From: UKL13-2 sp044229235
GTDB taxonomy: Bacteria > Pseudomonadota > Gammaproteobacteria > Burkholderiales > Usitatibacteraceae
DNA: 64,000 nucleotides
Direction: 5' to 3'
NCBI GenBank assembly: GCA_044229235.1
Contig: JBGATH010000003.1
Coordinates: 114,439 to 178,438 of the forward strand
Shown: piece after piece, positions 42,650 to 49,795 of the stretch
Layout: the number at the start of each line of letters is the position of its first letter
Position numbering within the stretch: position 1 is the first letter of the stretch
Translations under genes and position numbers: made by a program
Notes under the pieces: model-generated
Database searches by the model: none
What the model was told of the DNA's origin: nothing
Seen by the model: only the letters and a program-made list of their open reading frames with translations

Positions 42650-42719
42650 GACGTTGCTGGAAGTCCGTTCGCGACGGCGACAGGGCGGCAGCACGGGCCG
42701 CCGCCCCGCGTGAACCGAG

Positions 42720-43661
42720 CTACTTGGCCAGGCCCATGCGCTTGGCCACCTCGGTGTAAACCTTGGTGCGCTCGGCCATGAAAGCTGGAATCTTGTCGTA
42801 GGTGATGTCGAGCAGCTCAAATCCGCCATCGGCCATTTTCTTCTGGAATTCCGGGTCGCGATTGATTTCGCTCATCATGTCGGAAATGCGCTTGCGCAGT
42901 TCCACCGGCGTGGACTTGGGCACCGCGATGCCGCGATAGGCGCCATCCACCCAGTCGATGCCCAGCTCGCGAAAGGTCGGCACATCCGGGAACTGCGGAT
43001 GACGCTTGTCAGTGGCAATCGCCAGCATGCGCGTCTTGCCCTTTTGCGAAATCGCCAGCGTCACATAAGACATGGCCATGTCGACATGGCCGCCCAGCAG
43101 CGAGGCGACCAGGTCGCCCGTGCCCTTGAACGGCACGTAGGTGGTCTTGATGCCGGCCGCGCCATTCCAGCGCTCGGTGGCAACGTGATTCGCCGAGTTG
43201 GTACCCGATCCGGCAACGTTGATCGTTCCCGGCTTGGCCTTGGCCGCTGCGACCAGTTCCTGGTAGGTCTTGTAGGGTGACTCGTTGCGCACCACGATGG
43301 CATCCGGCGTGTAGTGGTAGAAGTGGACATTGTTGATGTCTTCCGTCTTGTATTGCACGGTGCCTTCCATCGGCTGCAGCACCAGGTGCGGCAGGTTGGT
43401 GCTGGTCAGCGTGTAGCCGTCGCCGGGATAGCTGTTGGCCTGCGACCAGGCCAGCGCACCGCCCGCGCCCGGCTTGGATTCGACGATGAAGTCCTGGCCG
43501 AATTTCTTCTTGAACACCACCGACTGGAAACGCGCGCCGATGTCGGACTCTCCGCCCGGGGCGAAGGGAATGATGTAGCGCACCGGTTTGTCGGGATACT
43601 CGGCGTGGGCAGCGCCGGACATTGCCAGTACGAATGCAAGCAGCAGACGTGAGACTTTCAT
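42720..43661 (-). CDS. Bug family tripartite tricarboxylate transporter substrate-binding protein
   Basis: Periplasmic solute receptor of 313 residues with a Sec signal peptide (MKVSRLLLAFVLAMSGAAHA). The family pattern follows: YPDKPVRYIIPFAPGGESDIGAR, KPGAGG, and FPDVPTFRELGIDWV near the C-terminal lobe. It probably supplies TctAB with a di- or tricarboxylate; which one cannot be read from sequence. It sits between the lyase and the dehydrogenase genes. Confidence 0.95.
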   Translation of the reverse strand: MKVSRLLLAFVLAMSGAAHAEYPDKPVRYIIPFAPGGESDIGARFQSVVFKKKFGQDFIVESKPGAGGALAWSQANSYPGDGYTLTSTNLPHLVLQPMEGTVQYKTEDINNVHFYHYTPDAIVVRNESPYKTYQELVAAAKAKPGTINVAGSGTNSANHVATERWNGAAGIKTTYVPFKGTGDLVASLLGGHVDMAMSYVTLAISQKGKTRMLAIATDKRHPQFPDVPTFRELGIDWVDGAYRGIAVPKSTPVELRKRISDMMSEINRDPEFQKKMADGGFELLDITYDKIPAFMAERTKVYTEVAKRMGLAK

Positions 43662-43709
43662 GCGTGATTCTCCTCGGGCGTTGTTGTGCGGGTGTGTTCA
43701 GAGTGCAGT

Positions 43710-44768
43710 TTAGCCAATTGCGTCGGCAATGGCCTTGCCAACTTCCGTTGTGGATGCCGTGCCGCCCATGTCGCGCGTGCGCGGTCCGTCCACCAATACC
43801 GTTTCGATGGCCTTGACGATGGCGTCGCCCGCGTCCTTGTGGCCAAGATGCTCCAGCATCATCGCACCGCTCCAGACCTGGCCGATGGGATTGGCGATGC
43901 CCTTGCCGAAGATATCCGGCGCACTGCCGTGCACCGGTTCGAAGCAGCTGGGGAATTCACGCTCGGGATTGAGGTTGCCCGAAGGCGCGATGCCGATGGT
44001 GCCGGTACAGGCGGGGCCGAGATCCGAGAGGATGTCGCCGAACAGGTTGGAACCGACCACCACATCAAACCAGTCCGGATGCTGCACGAAATGCGCGGTC
44101 AGAATATCCACGTGATATTGCGACGTACGAATGTCGGGATAATTGGCCGACATTTCCTTGAAGCGCTCGTCCCAGTACGGCATGGTGATGGCGATGCCAT
44201 TGGACTTGGTGCAGGACGTGACGTGTTTCTTCGTGCGTGTCCGTGCCAGCTCGAAGGCGTATTTCATGATGCGGTCGACACCGCGCCGCGTGAAGATGGT
44301 CTGCTGCATCACCATCTCGTGCTCGGTGCCACCGTACATGCGTCCGCCGATCGATGAATACTCGCCCTCGTTGTTCTCGCGCACCACCCAGAAATCGATG
44401 TCGCCCGGCTTTCTGCCCGCCAGCGGTGAAGGTACGCCCGGCATCAGGCGCACCGGGCGAACGTTGGCATAAAGCTGGAATTCGCGGCGTATGGGGATCA
44501 GCAGGCCCCACAGCGAAACGTGGTCCGGCACCGTCGGAAAACCAACCGCGCCCAGGTAGATCGCGGCGTGATGGCGAATCTGCGCGAGTCCATCCTCGGG
44601 CATCATGCGGCCGTGTTGCAGGTAGTGGTCGCAGCTCCAGGGCTTCTCATCCCAGTCGAGCTGAATGCCAAACTTGCGGCCGGCGGCTTCCAGCACCCGC
44701 ATCCCCTCCGGCAACACTTCCTTGCCAATACCATCCCCCGCGACAACTGCAATTCGATGCCGGCTCAT
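43710..44768 (-). CDS. Tartrate/D-malate dehydrogenase-like beta-decarboxylating dehydrogenase
   Basis: Member of the isocitrate/isopropylmalate dehydrogenase family, 352 residues from MSRHRIAVVAGDGIGKE. Family features: FWVVRENNEGEYSSIGGRMY (the TtuC/DmlA-type variant), KSNGIAITMPYWDERF, metal Asp in VVGSNLFGDILSDLG and the NAD loop EPVHGSAPDIFGKGIANP. It would oxidise D-malate, tartrate or a 3-alkylmalate to a keto acid. A short upstream frame encoding a similar N-terminus ends in an ATGA overlap with its start codon. Confidence 0.92.
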   Translation of the reverse strand: MSRHRIAVVAGDGIGKEVLPEGMRVLEAAGRKFGIQLDWDEKPWSCDHYLQHGRMMPEDGLAQIRHHAAIYLGAVGFPTVPDHVSLWGLLIPIRREFQLYANVRPVRLMPGVPSPLAGRKPGDIDFWVVRENNEGEYSSIGGRMYGGTEHEMVMQQTIFTRRGVDRIMKYAFELARTRTKKHVTSCTKSNGIAITMPYWDERFKEMSANYPDIRTSQYHVDILTAHFVQHPDWFDVVVGSNLFGDILSDLGPACTGTIGIAPSGNLNPEREFPSCFEPVHGSAPDIFGKGIANPIGQVWSGAMMLEHLGHKDAGDAIVKAIETVLVDGPRTRDMGGTASTTEVGKAIADAIG

Positions 44769-44914
44769 TGCCGTTCTCCCGCTTGATGCACGGAGGTCCG
44801 GCGTCGCTGCGCCTTGCTCGCATCCCCGCACGCGGGGCCCCTGCTCGGTGGCTGCGCTTGCCCCTCCTTGCCGATCCCGTCACCCGCGATAACTGCAATC
44901 TTGTGAACTGTCAT
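44765..44914 (-). pseudogene. 5' remnant of a second dehydrogenase gene (49 codons)
   Basis: The minus strand has ATG at 44912-44914 giving MTVHKIAVIAGDGIGKE, clearly homologous to the N-terminus of the intact gene downstream (MSRHRIAVVAGDGIGKE). Similarity ends after that and 32 unrelated residues follow until TGA. The TGA overlaps the ATG of the intact gene (ATGA). GGAG lies upstream, so it may still be translated. It looks like the stub left by deletion within a tandem duplication. Roughly a quarter of the bases differ from the intact copy in the matching stretch, so the event is not recent. Confidence 0.75.
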
Positions 44915-44933
44915 TGTCCTTGCTCTCCATTAA

Positions 44934-44997
44934 AACTCAAGCATTGGCGAGCGTCTCCAGCCATTTTCGGCCTGGAAGCCGCGCCAGTGCTTGTGTT
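44934..44997 (-). repeat. Dispersed palindromic repeat, copy 4
   Basis: Arms CAAGCATTGGCG (44938-44949) and CGCCAGTGCTTG (44982-44993) with one wobble difference; the loop motif CCAGGCCGAAAA reads on the minus strand. It lies between the dehydrogenase stub and the hydrolase gene. Confidence 0.88.
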
Positions 44998-45023
44998 TTT
45001 GTTCATCGATCGCACTTGCCTGC

Positions 45024-45899
45024 TCACGTGAAGAATGCCCGCATCTCCGCCAGCAATTGGTCAGGCACTTCCTCGGGAATGTAATGCCCGCTCGGCAACG
45101 TCCTGCCGCTGACATCCGTTGCAACTTTGCGCCAATCGTCCAAGGGTGCGAAGCAGCGATTGACCACACCAAATTCGCCCCACAGCACATTGACCGGGCA
45201 CGCGATCTTGCGCCCCGCCGCGCGATCGGCCCGATCATGCTCCAGGTCGATCGACGCCGCGGCGCGGTAGTCTTCACACATGCCGTGCATGGTCGCCGGA
45301 TCGCTCACGGCGGCGAGATAGGCCGCATAGGTTTCATTGGTGAATGGCGCCATTCCGGCATGGCCCCAGCCGATTTTCTTGCGCAGATACACCTCCGGAT
45401 TGCCCGCCACCATGTCTTCCGGAAAGGGCGCCGGCTGAATCAGCCAGAACCACCACCAGTAGGCACGGGCAAACTCCATCGAAGTCTGTTCGTACATCGT
45501 CAGCGTCGGCGAGATATCGAGCAGCATGAGTTTGCGCACGGCTGCCGGATGATCCACCGCGAGCCGATGCGCGACGCGTCCACCACGATCGTGGCCGCAG
45601 AGGAAAAACGCTGAAAAGTCCAGCTGCCGCATGACCTCGACCTGATCCCGCGCCATCTCGCGTTTGCTGTAGTTGGCGTGATCGGGAAGTCCGACCGGTT
45701 TGTCGCTGGCGCCATAGCCGCGCAGATCGGTCAGCACCACCGTGTAGCGCGCGGCAAGCTGCGGGGCGACGCGATGCCAGATCAGGTGCGTCTGTGGATA
45801 GCCGTGCAACAGAAGCAGCGGCGGCCCCGCGCCGCCGACCAGGGTGTGGATGCCCACGCCGTTGGCCGCAATGCGCTGTCGTTGGAAGTCCGGAAACAT
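45024..45899 (-). CDS. Alpha/beta hydrolase, haloacetate/fluoroacetate dehalogenase-like
   Basis: The 291-residue hydrolase starts MFPDFQRQRI. It has the oxyanion segment LLLLHGYPQTHLIW, nucleophile Asp in CGHDRGGRVAHR with both Arg residues expected to bind the carboxylate, and the catalytic His in LPSGHYIPEE. From memory of Rhodopseudomonas fluoroacetate dehalogenase, Trp in IGWGHAG and Tyr in CEDYRAA also match the halide pocket, but the pocket His in YWHW is Trp here (YWWW). Substrate range may therefore differ. It lies upstream of the dehydrogenase on the same strand, across a palindromic repeat. Confidence 0.87.
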   Translation of the reverse strand: MFPDFQRQRIAANGVGIHTLVGGAGPPLLLLHGYPQTHLIWHRVAPQLAARYTVVLTDLRGYGASDKPVGLPDHANYSKREMARDQVEVMRQLDFSAFFLCGHDRGGRVAHRLAVDHPAAVRKLMLLDISPTLTMYEQTSMEFARAYWWWFWLIQPAPFPEDMVAGNPEVYLRKKIGWGHAGMAPFTNETYAAYLAAVSDPATMHGMCEDYRAAASIDLEHDRADRAAGRKIACPVNVLWGEFGVVNRCFAPLDDWRKVATDVSGRTLPSGHYIPEEVPDQLLAEMRAFFT

Positions 45900-46066
45900 G
45901 GCTCCTTTATAGCCCAATCGGCTGCGCCTGAGCTTGACCCGGGGCATCAGGCCTTGTTACCGGCAGGCGGTTCGGTCCATGCCGTAGAATGCCGCACATT
46001 CCCCAGCGTGTTCCCGGCCGGATCGCATCATGCGCCGGCATTCTGTTTGATGCCAATGCCGACCGC

Positions 46067-46963
46067 ATGACCGCCCCACCATCCACGTCCCGCGCTTCAA
46101 CGGCATTCATCGCAGTCACGCCGACCCTGTTCGTCGTGTTGTGGAGCACCGGGTTCATTGGCATGCGCCTGGGCATCCCTTACGCCGAGCCGTTCACCTT
46201 CATGCTGCTGCGCATGATCGTGGTCGTCACCATCCTCGGCGCCATTGTCCTTGCCACGCGCGCACCGTGGCCGGGCAGCCTCGTCGAGGCAGGGCATATT
46301 GCCGCTGCGGGCTTGATGACGCATGCCATGTATCTGTGCGGTGTGCTGTTTGCCATTGAACGCAAATTGCCGCTGGGTTTTGTCGCACTGATAGCCGGTT
46401 TGCAGCCGGTACTGACGGCGGTGTTCGCCAACATTTTCTTGCACGAGAAATTGACCGCACGCCAGTGGACGGGCCTGGCTCTCGGGCTGACGGGCGTGGT
46501 GCTGGTGGTGCTCAGCAAATATTCGCTGGGTAACGTCAACGCCGCTGCGCTCGCTTTCGCCGCCATCGCGTTGCTGGGCATTACCTTCGGCACGCTCTAC
46601 CAGAAGCGCTTTTGTTCGCACATGGACTTGCGCACCGGCGGCGTCATCCAGTTCAGCGCCACCGGACTGGTCCTGTTAGTGCTGACGTTCACCCTGGAAA
46701 CACGCCAGGTGCAGTGGACCGGCCAATTCATTTTTGCGCTGTTCTGGCTGGCGGTGGTGCTGTCGATTGGCGCCATCAGCCTGCTTTACCTGATGATTCG
46801 CCGCGGCGCGGCATCGAAAGTGGCCAGCCTGTTTTTCCTGACTCCCTCGGTGACAGCCGTCATGGCCTACCTGCTGTTCGATGAAGCGCTGACCGGTCTG
46901 GCCATCGCCGGCCTGCTGGTCACCGCCGCCGGCGTCGCGCTGGTGATGCGCAGCCAAAAGTAG
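46067..46963 (+). CDS. DMT superfamily transporter (EamA domain)
   Basis: Inner-membrane exporter of 298 residues with ten predicted helices in two EamA halves (LWSTGFIGMRLGIPYAEPF; FGTLYQKRF). The second half ends with the typical FLTPSVTAVMAYLLFDEAL motif. I begin it at MTAPPSTSRAS; the frame is open further upstream. The substrate is unknown. It is divergent from the hydrolase with 167 bases between the starts. Confidence 0.9.
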   Translation: MTAPPSTSRASTAFIAVTPTLFVVLWSTGFIGMRLGIPYAEPFTFMLLRMIVVVTILGAIVLATRAPWPGSLVEAGHIAAAGLMTHAMYLCGVLFAIERKLPLGFVALIAGLQPVLTAVFANIFLHEKLTARQWTGLALGLTGVVLVVLSKYSLGNVNAAALAFAAIALLGITFGTLYQKRFCSHMDLRTGGVIQFSATGLVLLVLTFTLETRQVQWTGQFIFALFWLAVVLSIGAISLLYLMIRRGAASKVASLFFLTPSVTAVMAYLLFDEALTGLAIAGLLVTAAGVALVMRSQK

Positions 46964-47031
46964 TCGACCGCAATGACATGCCGAGTCGCCGCCGAGGCAT
47001 GCAAGCAACAAGGGGCATTCGGCGATGTTGA

Positions 47032-47095
47032 AACTCAAGCACTGGCGCGGCTTCCAGGCCGAAAGTGTCCGCGAAGCCGCGCCAGTGCTTGAGTT
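47032..47095 (+). repeat. Dispersed palindromic repeat, copy 5 (most perfect)
   Basis: Perfect 23-bp arms at 47032-47054 and 47073-47095 with an 18-base loop that includes CAGGCCGAAA. It lies in the 226-base gap between the EamA and DUF962 genes. This copy best represents the family. Confidence 0.95.
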
Positions 47096-47189
47096 CTTTG
47101 CCTGCCAGCTGCGTGCTGCGAGGATCGCCAAGCGCCAGCCTCTCGCGGCGGTAGAATCCGGCATCCGCATTTTCGCCACGCCAACGCCC

Positions 47190-47723
47190 ATGCGTAACCT
47201 CGAGCAGCAAATCACCCAGTACGCGGCCTATCACCGCGATCGTCGCAATATCGCCACCCACTTTGTGGGCGTACCGACCATCGTCTTCTCGGTCGTGCTC
47301 GCGTTGGTCCCGTTTGGTTTCGCCGGCATCAGCCTGGCAGTGATCGGTATCGTGCTCGCATCGCTCTACTACATCGTGCTCGACCGTCCACTGGGGGTAG
47401 CGATGGCCGCGTTCCTGCTCGGCTGCTATGCGCTGGCGTTGCTGGTGCGCGCCAACCTTGGCGGCGCGGGATCGGTATTGCTGGTCGCGCTCGCCCTGTT
47501 TGTGATCGGCTGGGTCATCCAGTTCATCGGTCACAAGTACGAGGGAATGAAGCCGGCGTTCACCGACGACATCATGGGCCTCGTCATCGGCCCCCTGTTC
47601 ATCATGACCGAGGTGTTTTTCATGCTGGGTCTGAAGCGCCAGTTGAAACAGTATGTGGAAGCCCGGGTTGGTCCGACACTGGCCGCACGCAATGGTGCGC
47701 CGATCGGGCCGTCCAATGCCTGA
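47190..47723 (+). CDS. DUF962 / Mpo1-like membrane protein
   Basis: The 177-residue protein starts at MRNLEQQITQYAAYHRDRRN; upstream in-frame codons only translate the palindromic repeat. It has the N-terminal HRDRRNIATHFVGVP motif with the conserved histidines, several hydrophobic helices and GWVIQFIGHKYEGMKPAF in the second half, as in the yeast Mpo1 family, whose founding member is an Fe-dependent dioxygenase of 2-hydroxy fatty acids. Activity of this homolog is an inference. Its end overlaps dapE by 8 bases. Confidence 0.88.
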   Translation: MRNLEQQITQYAAYHRDRRNIATHFVGVPTIVFSVVLALVPFGFAGISLAVIGIVLASLYYIVLDRPLGVAMAAFLLGCYALALLVRANLGGAGSVLLVALALFVIGWVIQFIGHKYEGMKPAFTDDIMGLVIGPLFIMTEVFFMLGLKRQLKQYVEARVGPTLAARNGAPIGPSNA

Positions 47724-48879
47724 CAGCGCCCACATCCTTGCAAACAGCACGCTCGCGCTGGTGCGTGAGTTGATATCCCGCCGTTCGCTGACACCCGACG
47801 ATGCGGGCTGCCAGGACCTTCTGGTCGAGCGCTTGCGGCCACTGGGCTTCCAGTTCGAACGCTTGAACAGCCGGGGCGTGAGCAATCTTTGGGGGCGGCA
47901 CGGCACGGCGAAACCGCTGCTGTGTTTCGCCGGCCACACCGACGTGGTGCCGACCGGGCCACTGGACACCTGGCATACGGATCCGTTCGCACCAGCGCAG
48001 CGCGACGGCATGCTGTTCGGCCGCGGCGCAGCCGACATGAAATCCGGACTCGCAGCTTTCGTCACTGCGGTCGAAGCCTTTGTGCGACGTTACCCTGCCC
48101 ACCCGGGCTCGATTGCGCTGCTGATCACCAGCGACGAGGAAGGCCCCGCGACCGACGGCACCATCCGGGTGGTGGACTGGTTGAAGAGTCACGACGAGCG
48201 CATCGACTACACCATCATCGGCGAACCCTCTTCGACCGCATGTTTCGGCGACACGATTCGCAACGGCCGTCGCGGTTCATTGTCCGCGCATCTGAAAATC
48301 CGTGGCGTGCAAGGGCACATCGCCTACCCGCACCTGGCCGTGAACCCGATTCACCTCGCCGCACCGGCGCTGGCGGAACTGACCGGCACGGTGTGGGATC
48401 ACGGCAACGAACATTTCCCGGCGACCAGTTTCCAGATCTCCAACATCCACGGCGGCACCGGGGCATTCAACGTCATTCCGGGCACCGTTGACGTCTATTT
48501 CAATTTCCGCTTCGCCACCGCCAGTACCGCAGAGGGTTTGCGCCAGCGCGCCGAGGAAATTCTGCAGCGCCACGGGCTGTTGTTCGACATTACCTGGACC
48601 AATGCAGGCAAGCCATTTCTCACGCCGCAAGGCACGCTTGTCAGTGCGCTAGCGGCGGCGATTGAGGAGGTCACGGGGGTAACGCCGCAGCTTTCCACCT
48701 CCGGCGGCACCTCGGACGGCCGTTTCATCTGTGATATCTGTGATCAGATCGCCGAGTTCGGGCCCATCAATGCCAGCATCCACAAGGTCGACGAACACAT
48801 TGCACTCGAGGACATTGACCGTCTCCACGCCATCTACCTGCGCGCCATGGAAAAGCTTCTGCTCGGGGCGCGCAGATGA
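47716..48879 (+). CDS. dapE: Succinyl-diaminopimelate desuccinylase
   Basis: Di-zinc peptidase-family enzyme of lysine and diaminopimelate synthesis, 387 residues from MPDSAHILANSTL. Zinc ligands appear in CFAGHTDVVPTGP, GRGAADMKSG, TSDEEGPATDG and GEPSSTACFGD, with a final His in the region after FGPINASIHKVDEH. It overlaps DUF962 by 8 bases and prmB by 4, so the three genes form a coupled set. Confidence 0.96.
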   Translation: MPDSAHILANSTLALVRELISRRSLTPDDAGCQDLLVERLRPLGFQFERLNSRGVSNLWGRHGTAKPLLCFAGHTDVVPTGPLDTWHTDPFAPAQRDGMLFGRGAADMKSGLAAFVTAVEAFVRRYPAHPGSIALLITSDEEGPATDGTIRVVDWLKSHDERIDYTIIGEPSSTACFGDTIRNGRRGSLSAHLKIRGVQGHIAYPHLAVNPIHLAAPALAELTGTVWDHGNEHFPATSFQISNIHGGTGAFNVIPGTVDVYFNFRFATASTAEGLRQRAEEILQRHGLLFDITWTNAGKPFLTPQGTLVSALAAAIEEVTGVTPQLSTSGGTSDGRFICDICDQIAEFGPINASIHKVDEHIALEDIDRLHAIYLRAMEKLLLGARR

Positions 48880-49772
48880 CCACGTCCGCGTCGCCGGCGA
48901 CGCTGGGCGAGGCCGTGGAGTTTGCCGAACAGCAGTTCGACGCGGCCGACCTCTTTTTCGGTCACGGCCTGGAGAACGCCTACGACGAGGCGGCCTACCT
49001 GGTGCTGCACACACTCGGCTTGCCGCTGGATGATCTTGACGGCGTCTGGGATCGCACGCTGTCGGCCGGTGAGACTGCGCGCATCCGGCACCTGGTGCGG
49101 CGCCGCGTCGAGGAGAGAGTTCCGCTCGCCTATCTGACCAACGAAGCCTGGCTGGGGCCCTACCGCTTCTACGTGGACGAGCGCGTCATCGTGCCGCGCT
49201 CATTCATTGCCGAACTGCTGCGCGACGAACTGGCGCCCTGGGTGCAAGCTCCGGAAGCAGTCACCAGCGTGCTGGACCTTTGCACCGGTTCGGGATGCCT
49301 TGCCATTCTGGCGGCGCTGGCGTTCCCGGATGCGCAGGTCGATGCCGTGGATCTGTCGCCCGCCGCCCTGGCCGTCGCCAGGCGCAACGTCGACGACTAC
49401 GGCCTGCAAGCTCGCGTGGCGCTGATTGAGTCGGACATGTTTGCCGCACTGAAAGGCCGGCAATACGACCTGATCATCTCCAACCCGCCCTATGTCACGG
49501 GCGAGTCGATGGCGGCCCTGCCCGACGAGTATCGGCATGAGCCGGCGATGGCGCTTGCCAGCGGTCGCGACGGGCTCGAACACGTGCGCACCATCCTGCG
49601 CGAGGCACCGCAATACTTGCGACCGGGTGGACTTCTGGTAGTCGAGGTGGGCTTCAACCGCGATGGTGTGGAAACCGCATTCCCGGACATTGCTTTCACC
49701 TGGGCGGAAGTCAGCGCCGGCGACGAGCTGGTATTTCTGCTGACGCGCGAAGAGTTGCTGGCACGCGGCTGA
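48876..49772 (+). CDS. prmB: Ribosomal protein uL3 N5-glutamine methyltransferase
   Basis: SAM-dependent methyltransferase that modifies a glutamine of ribosomal protein L3. The 298 residues show the SAM loop LDLCTGSGCLAI, the acidic motif VDAVDLSPAAL and the glutamine-binding NPPYV. The N-terminal helical domain and FGHGLENAYDEAAYLVLH distinguish PrmB from PrmC. It overlaps the dapE stop by 4 bases and is convergent with rluB, 23 bases away. Confidence 0.95.
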   Translation: MTTSASPATLGEAVEFAEQQFDAADLFFGHGLENAYDEAAYLVLHTLGLPLDDLDGVWDRTLSAGETARIRHLVRRRVEERVPLAYLTNEAWLGPYRFYVDERVIVPRSFIAELLRDELAPWVQAPEAVTSVLDLCTGSGCLAILAALAFPDAQVDAVDLSPAALAVARRNVDDYGLQARVALIESDMFAALKGRQYDLIISNPPYVTGESMAALPDEYRHEPAMALASGRDGLEHVRTILREAPQYLRPGGLLVVEVGFNRDGVETAFPDIAFTWAEVSAGDELVFLLTREELLARG

Positions 49773-49795
49773 CGCCGCCGCGACGACAGGTCGCG

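Noticed and set aside
4632..47095. CRISPR interpretation of the repeated palindromes
   Set aside because: Copies are kilobases apart with no regular spacers and no cas genes nearby.
47025..47189. Upstream extension of the DUF962 frame to an ATG at 47025
   Set aside because: The first part merely translates the palindromic repeat; the family N-terminus begins at 47190.
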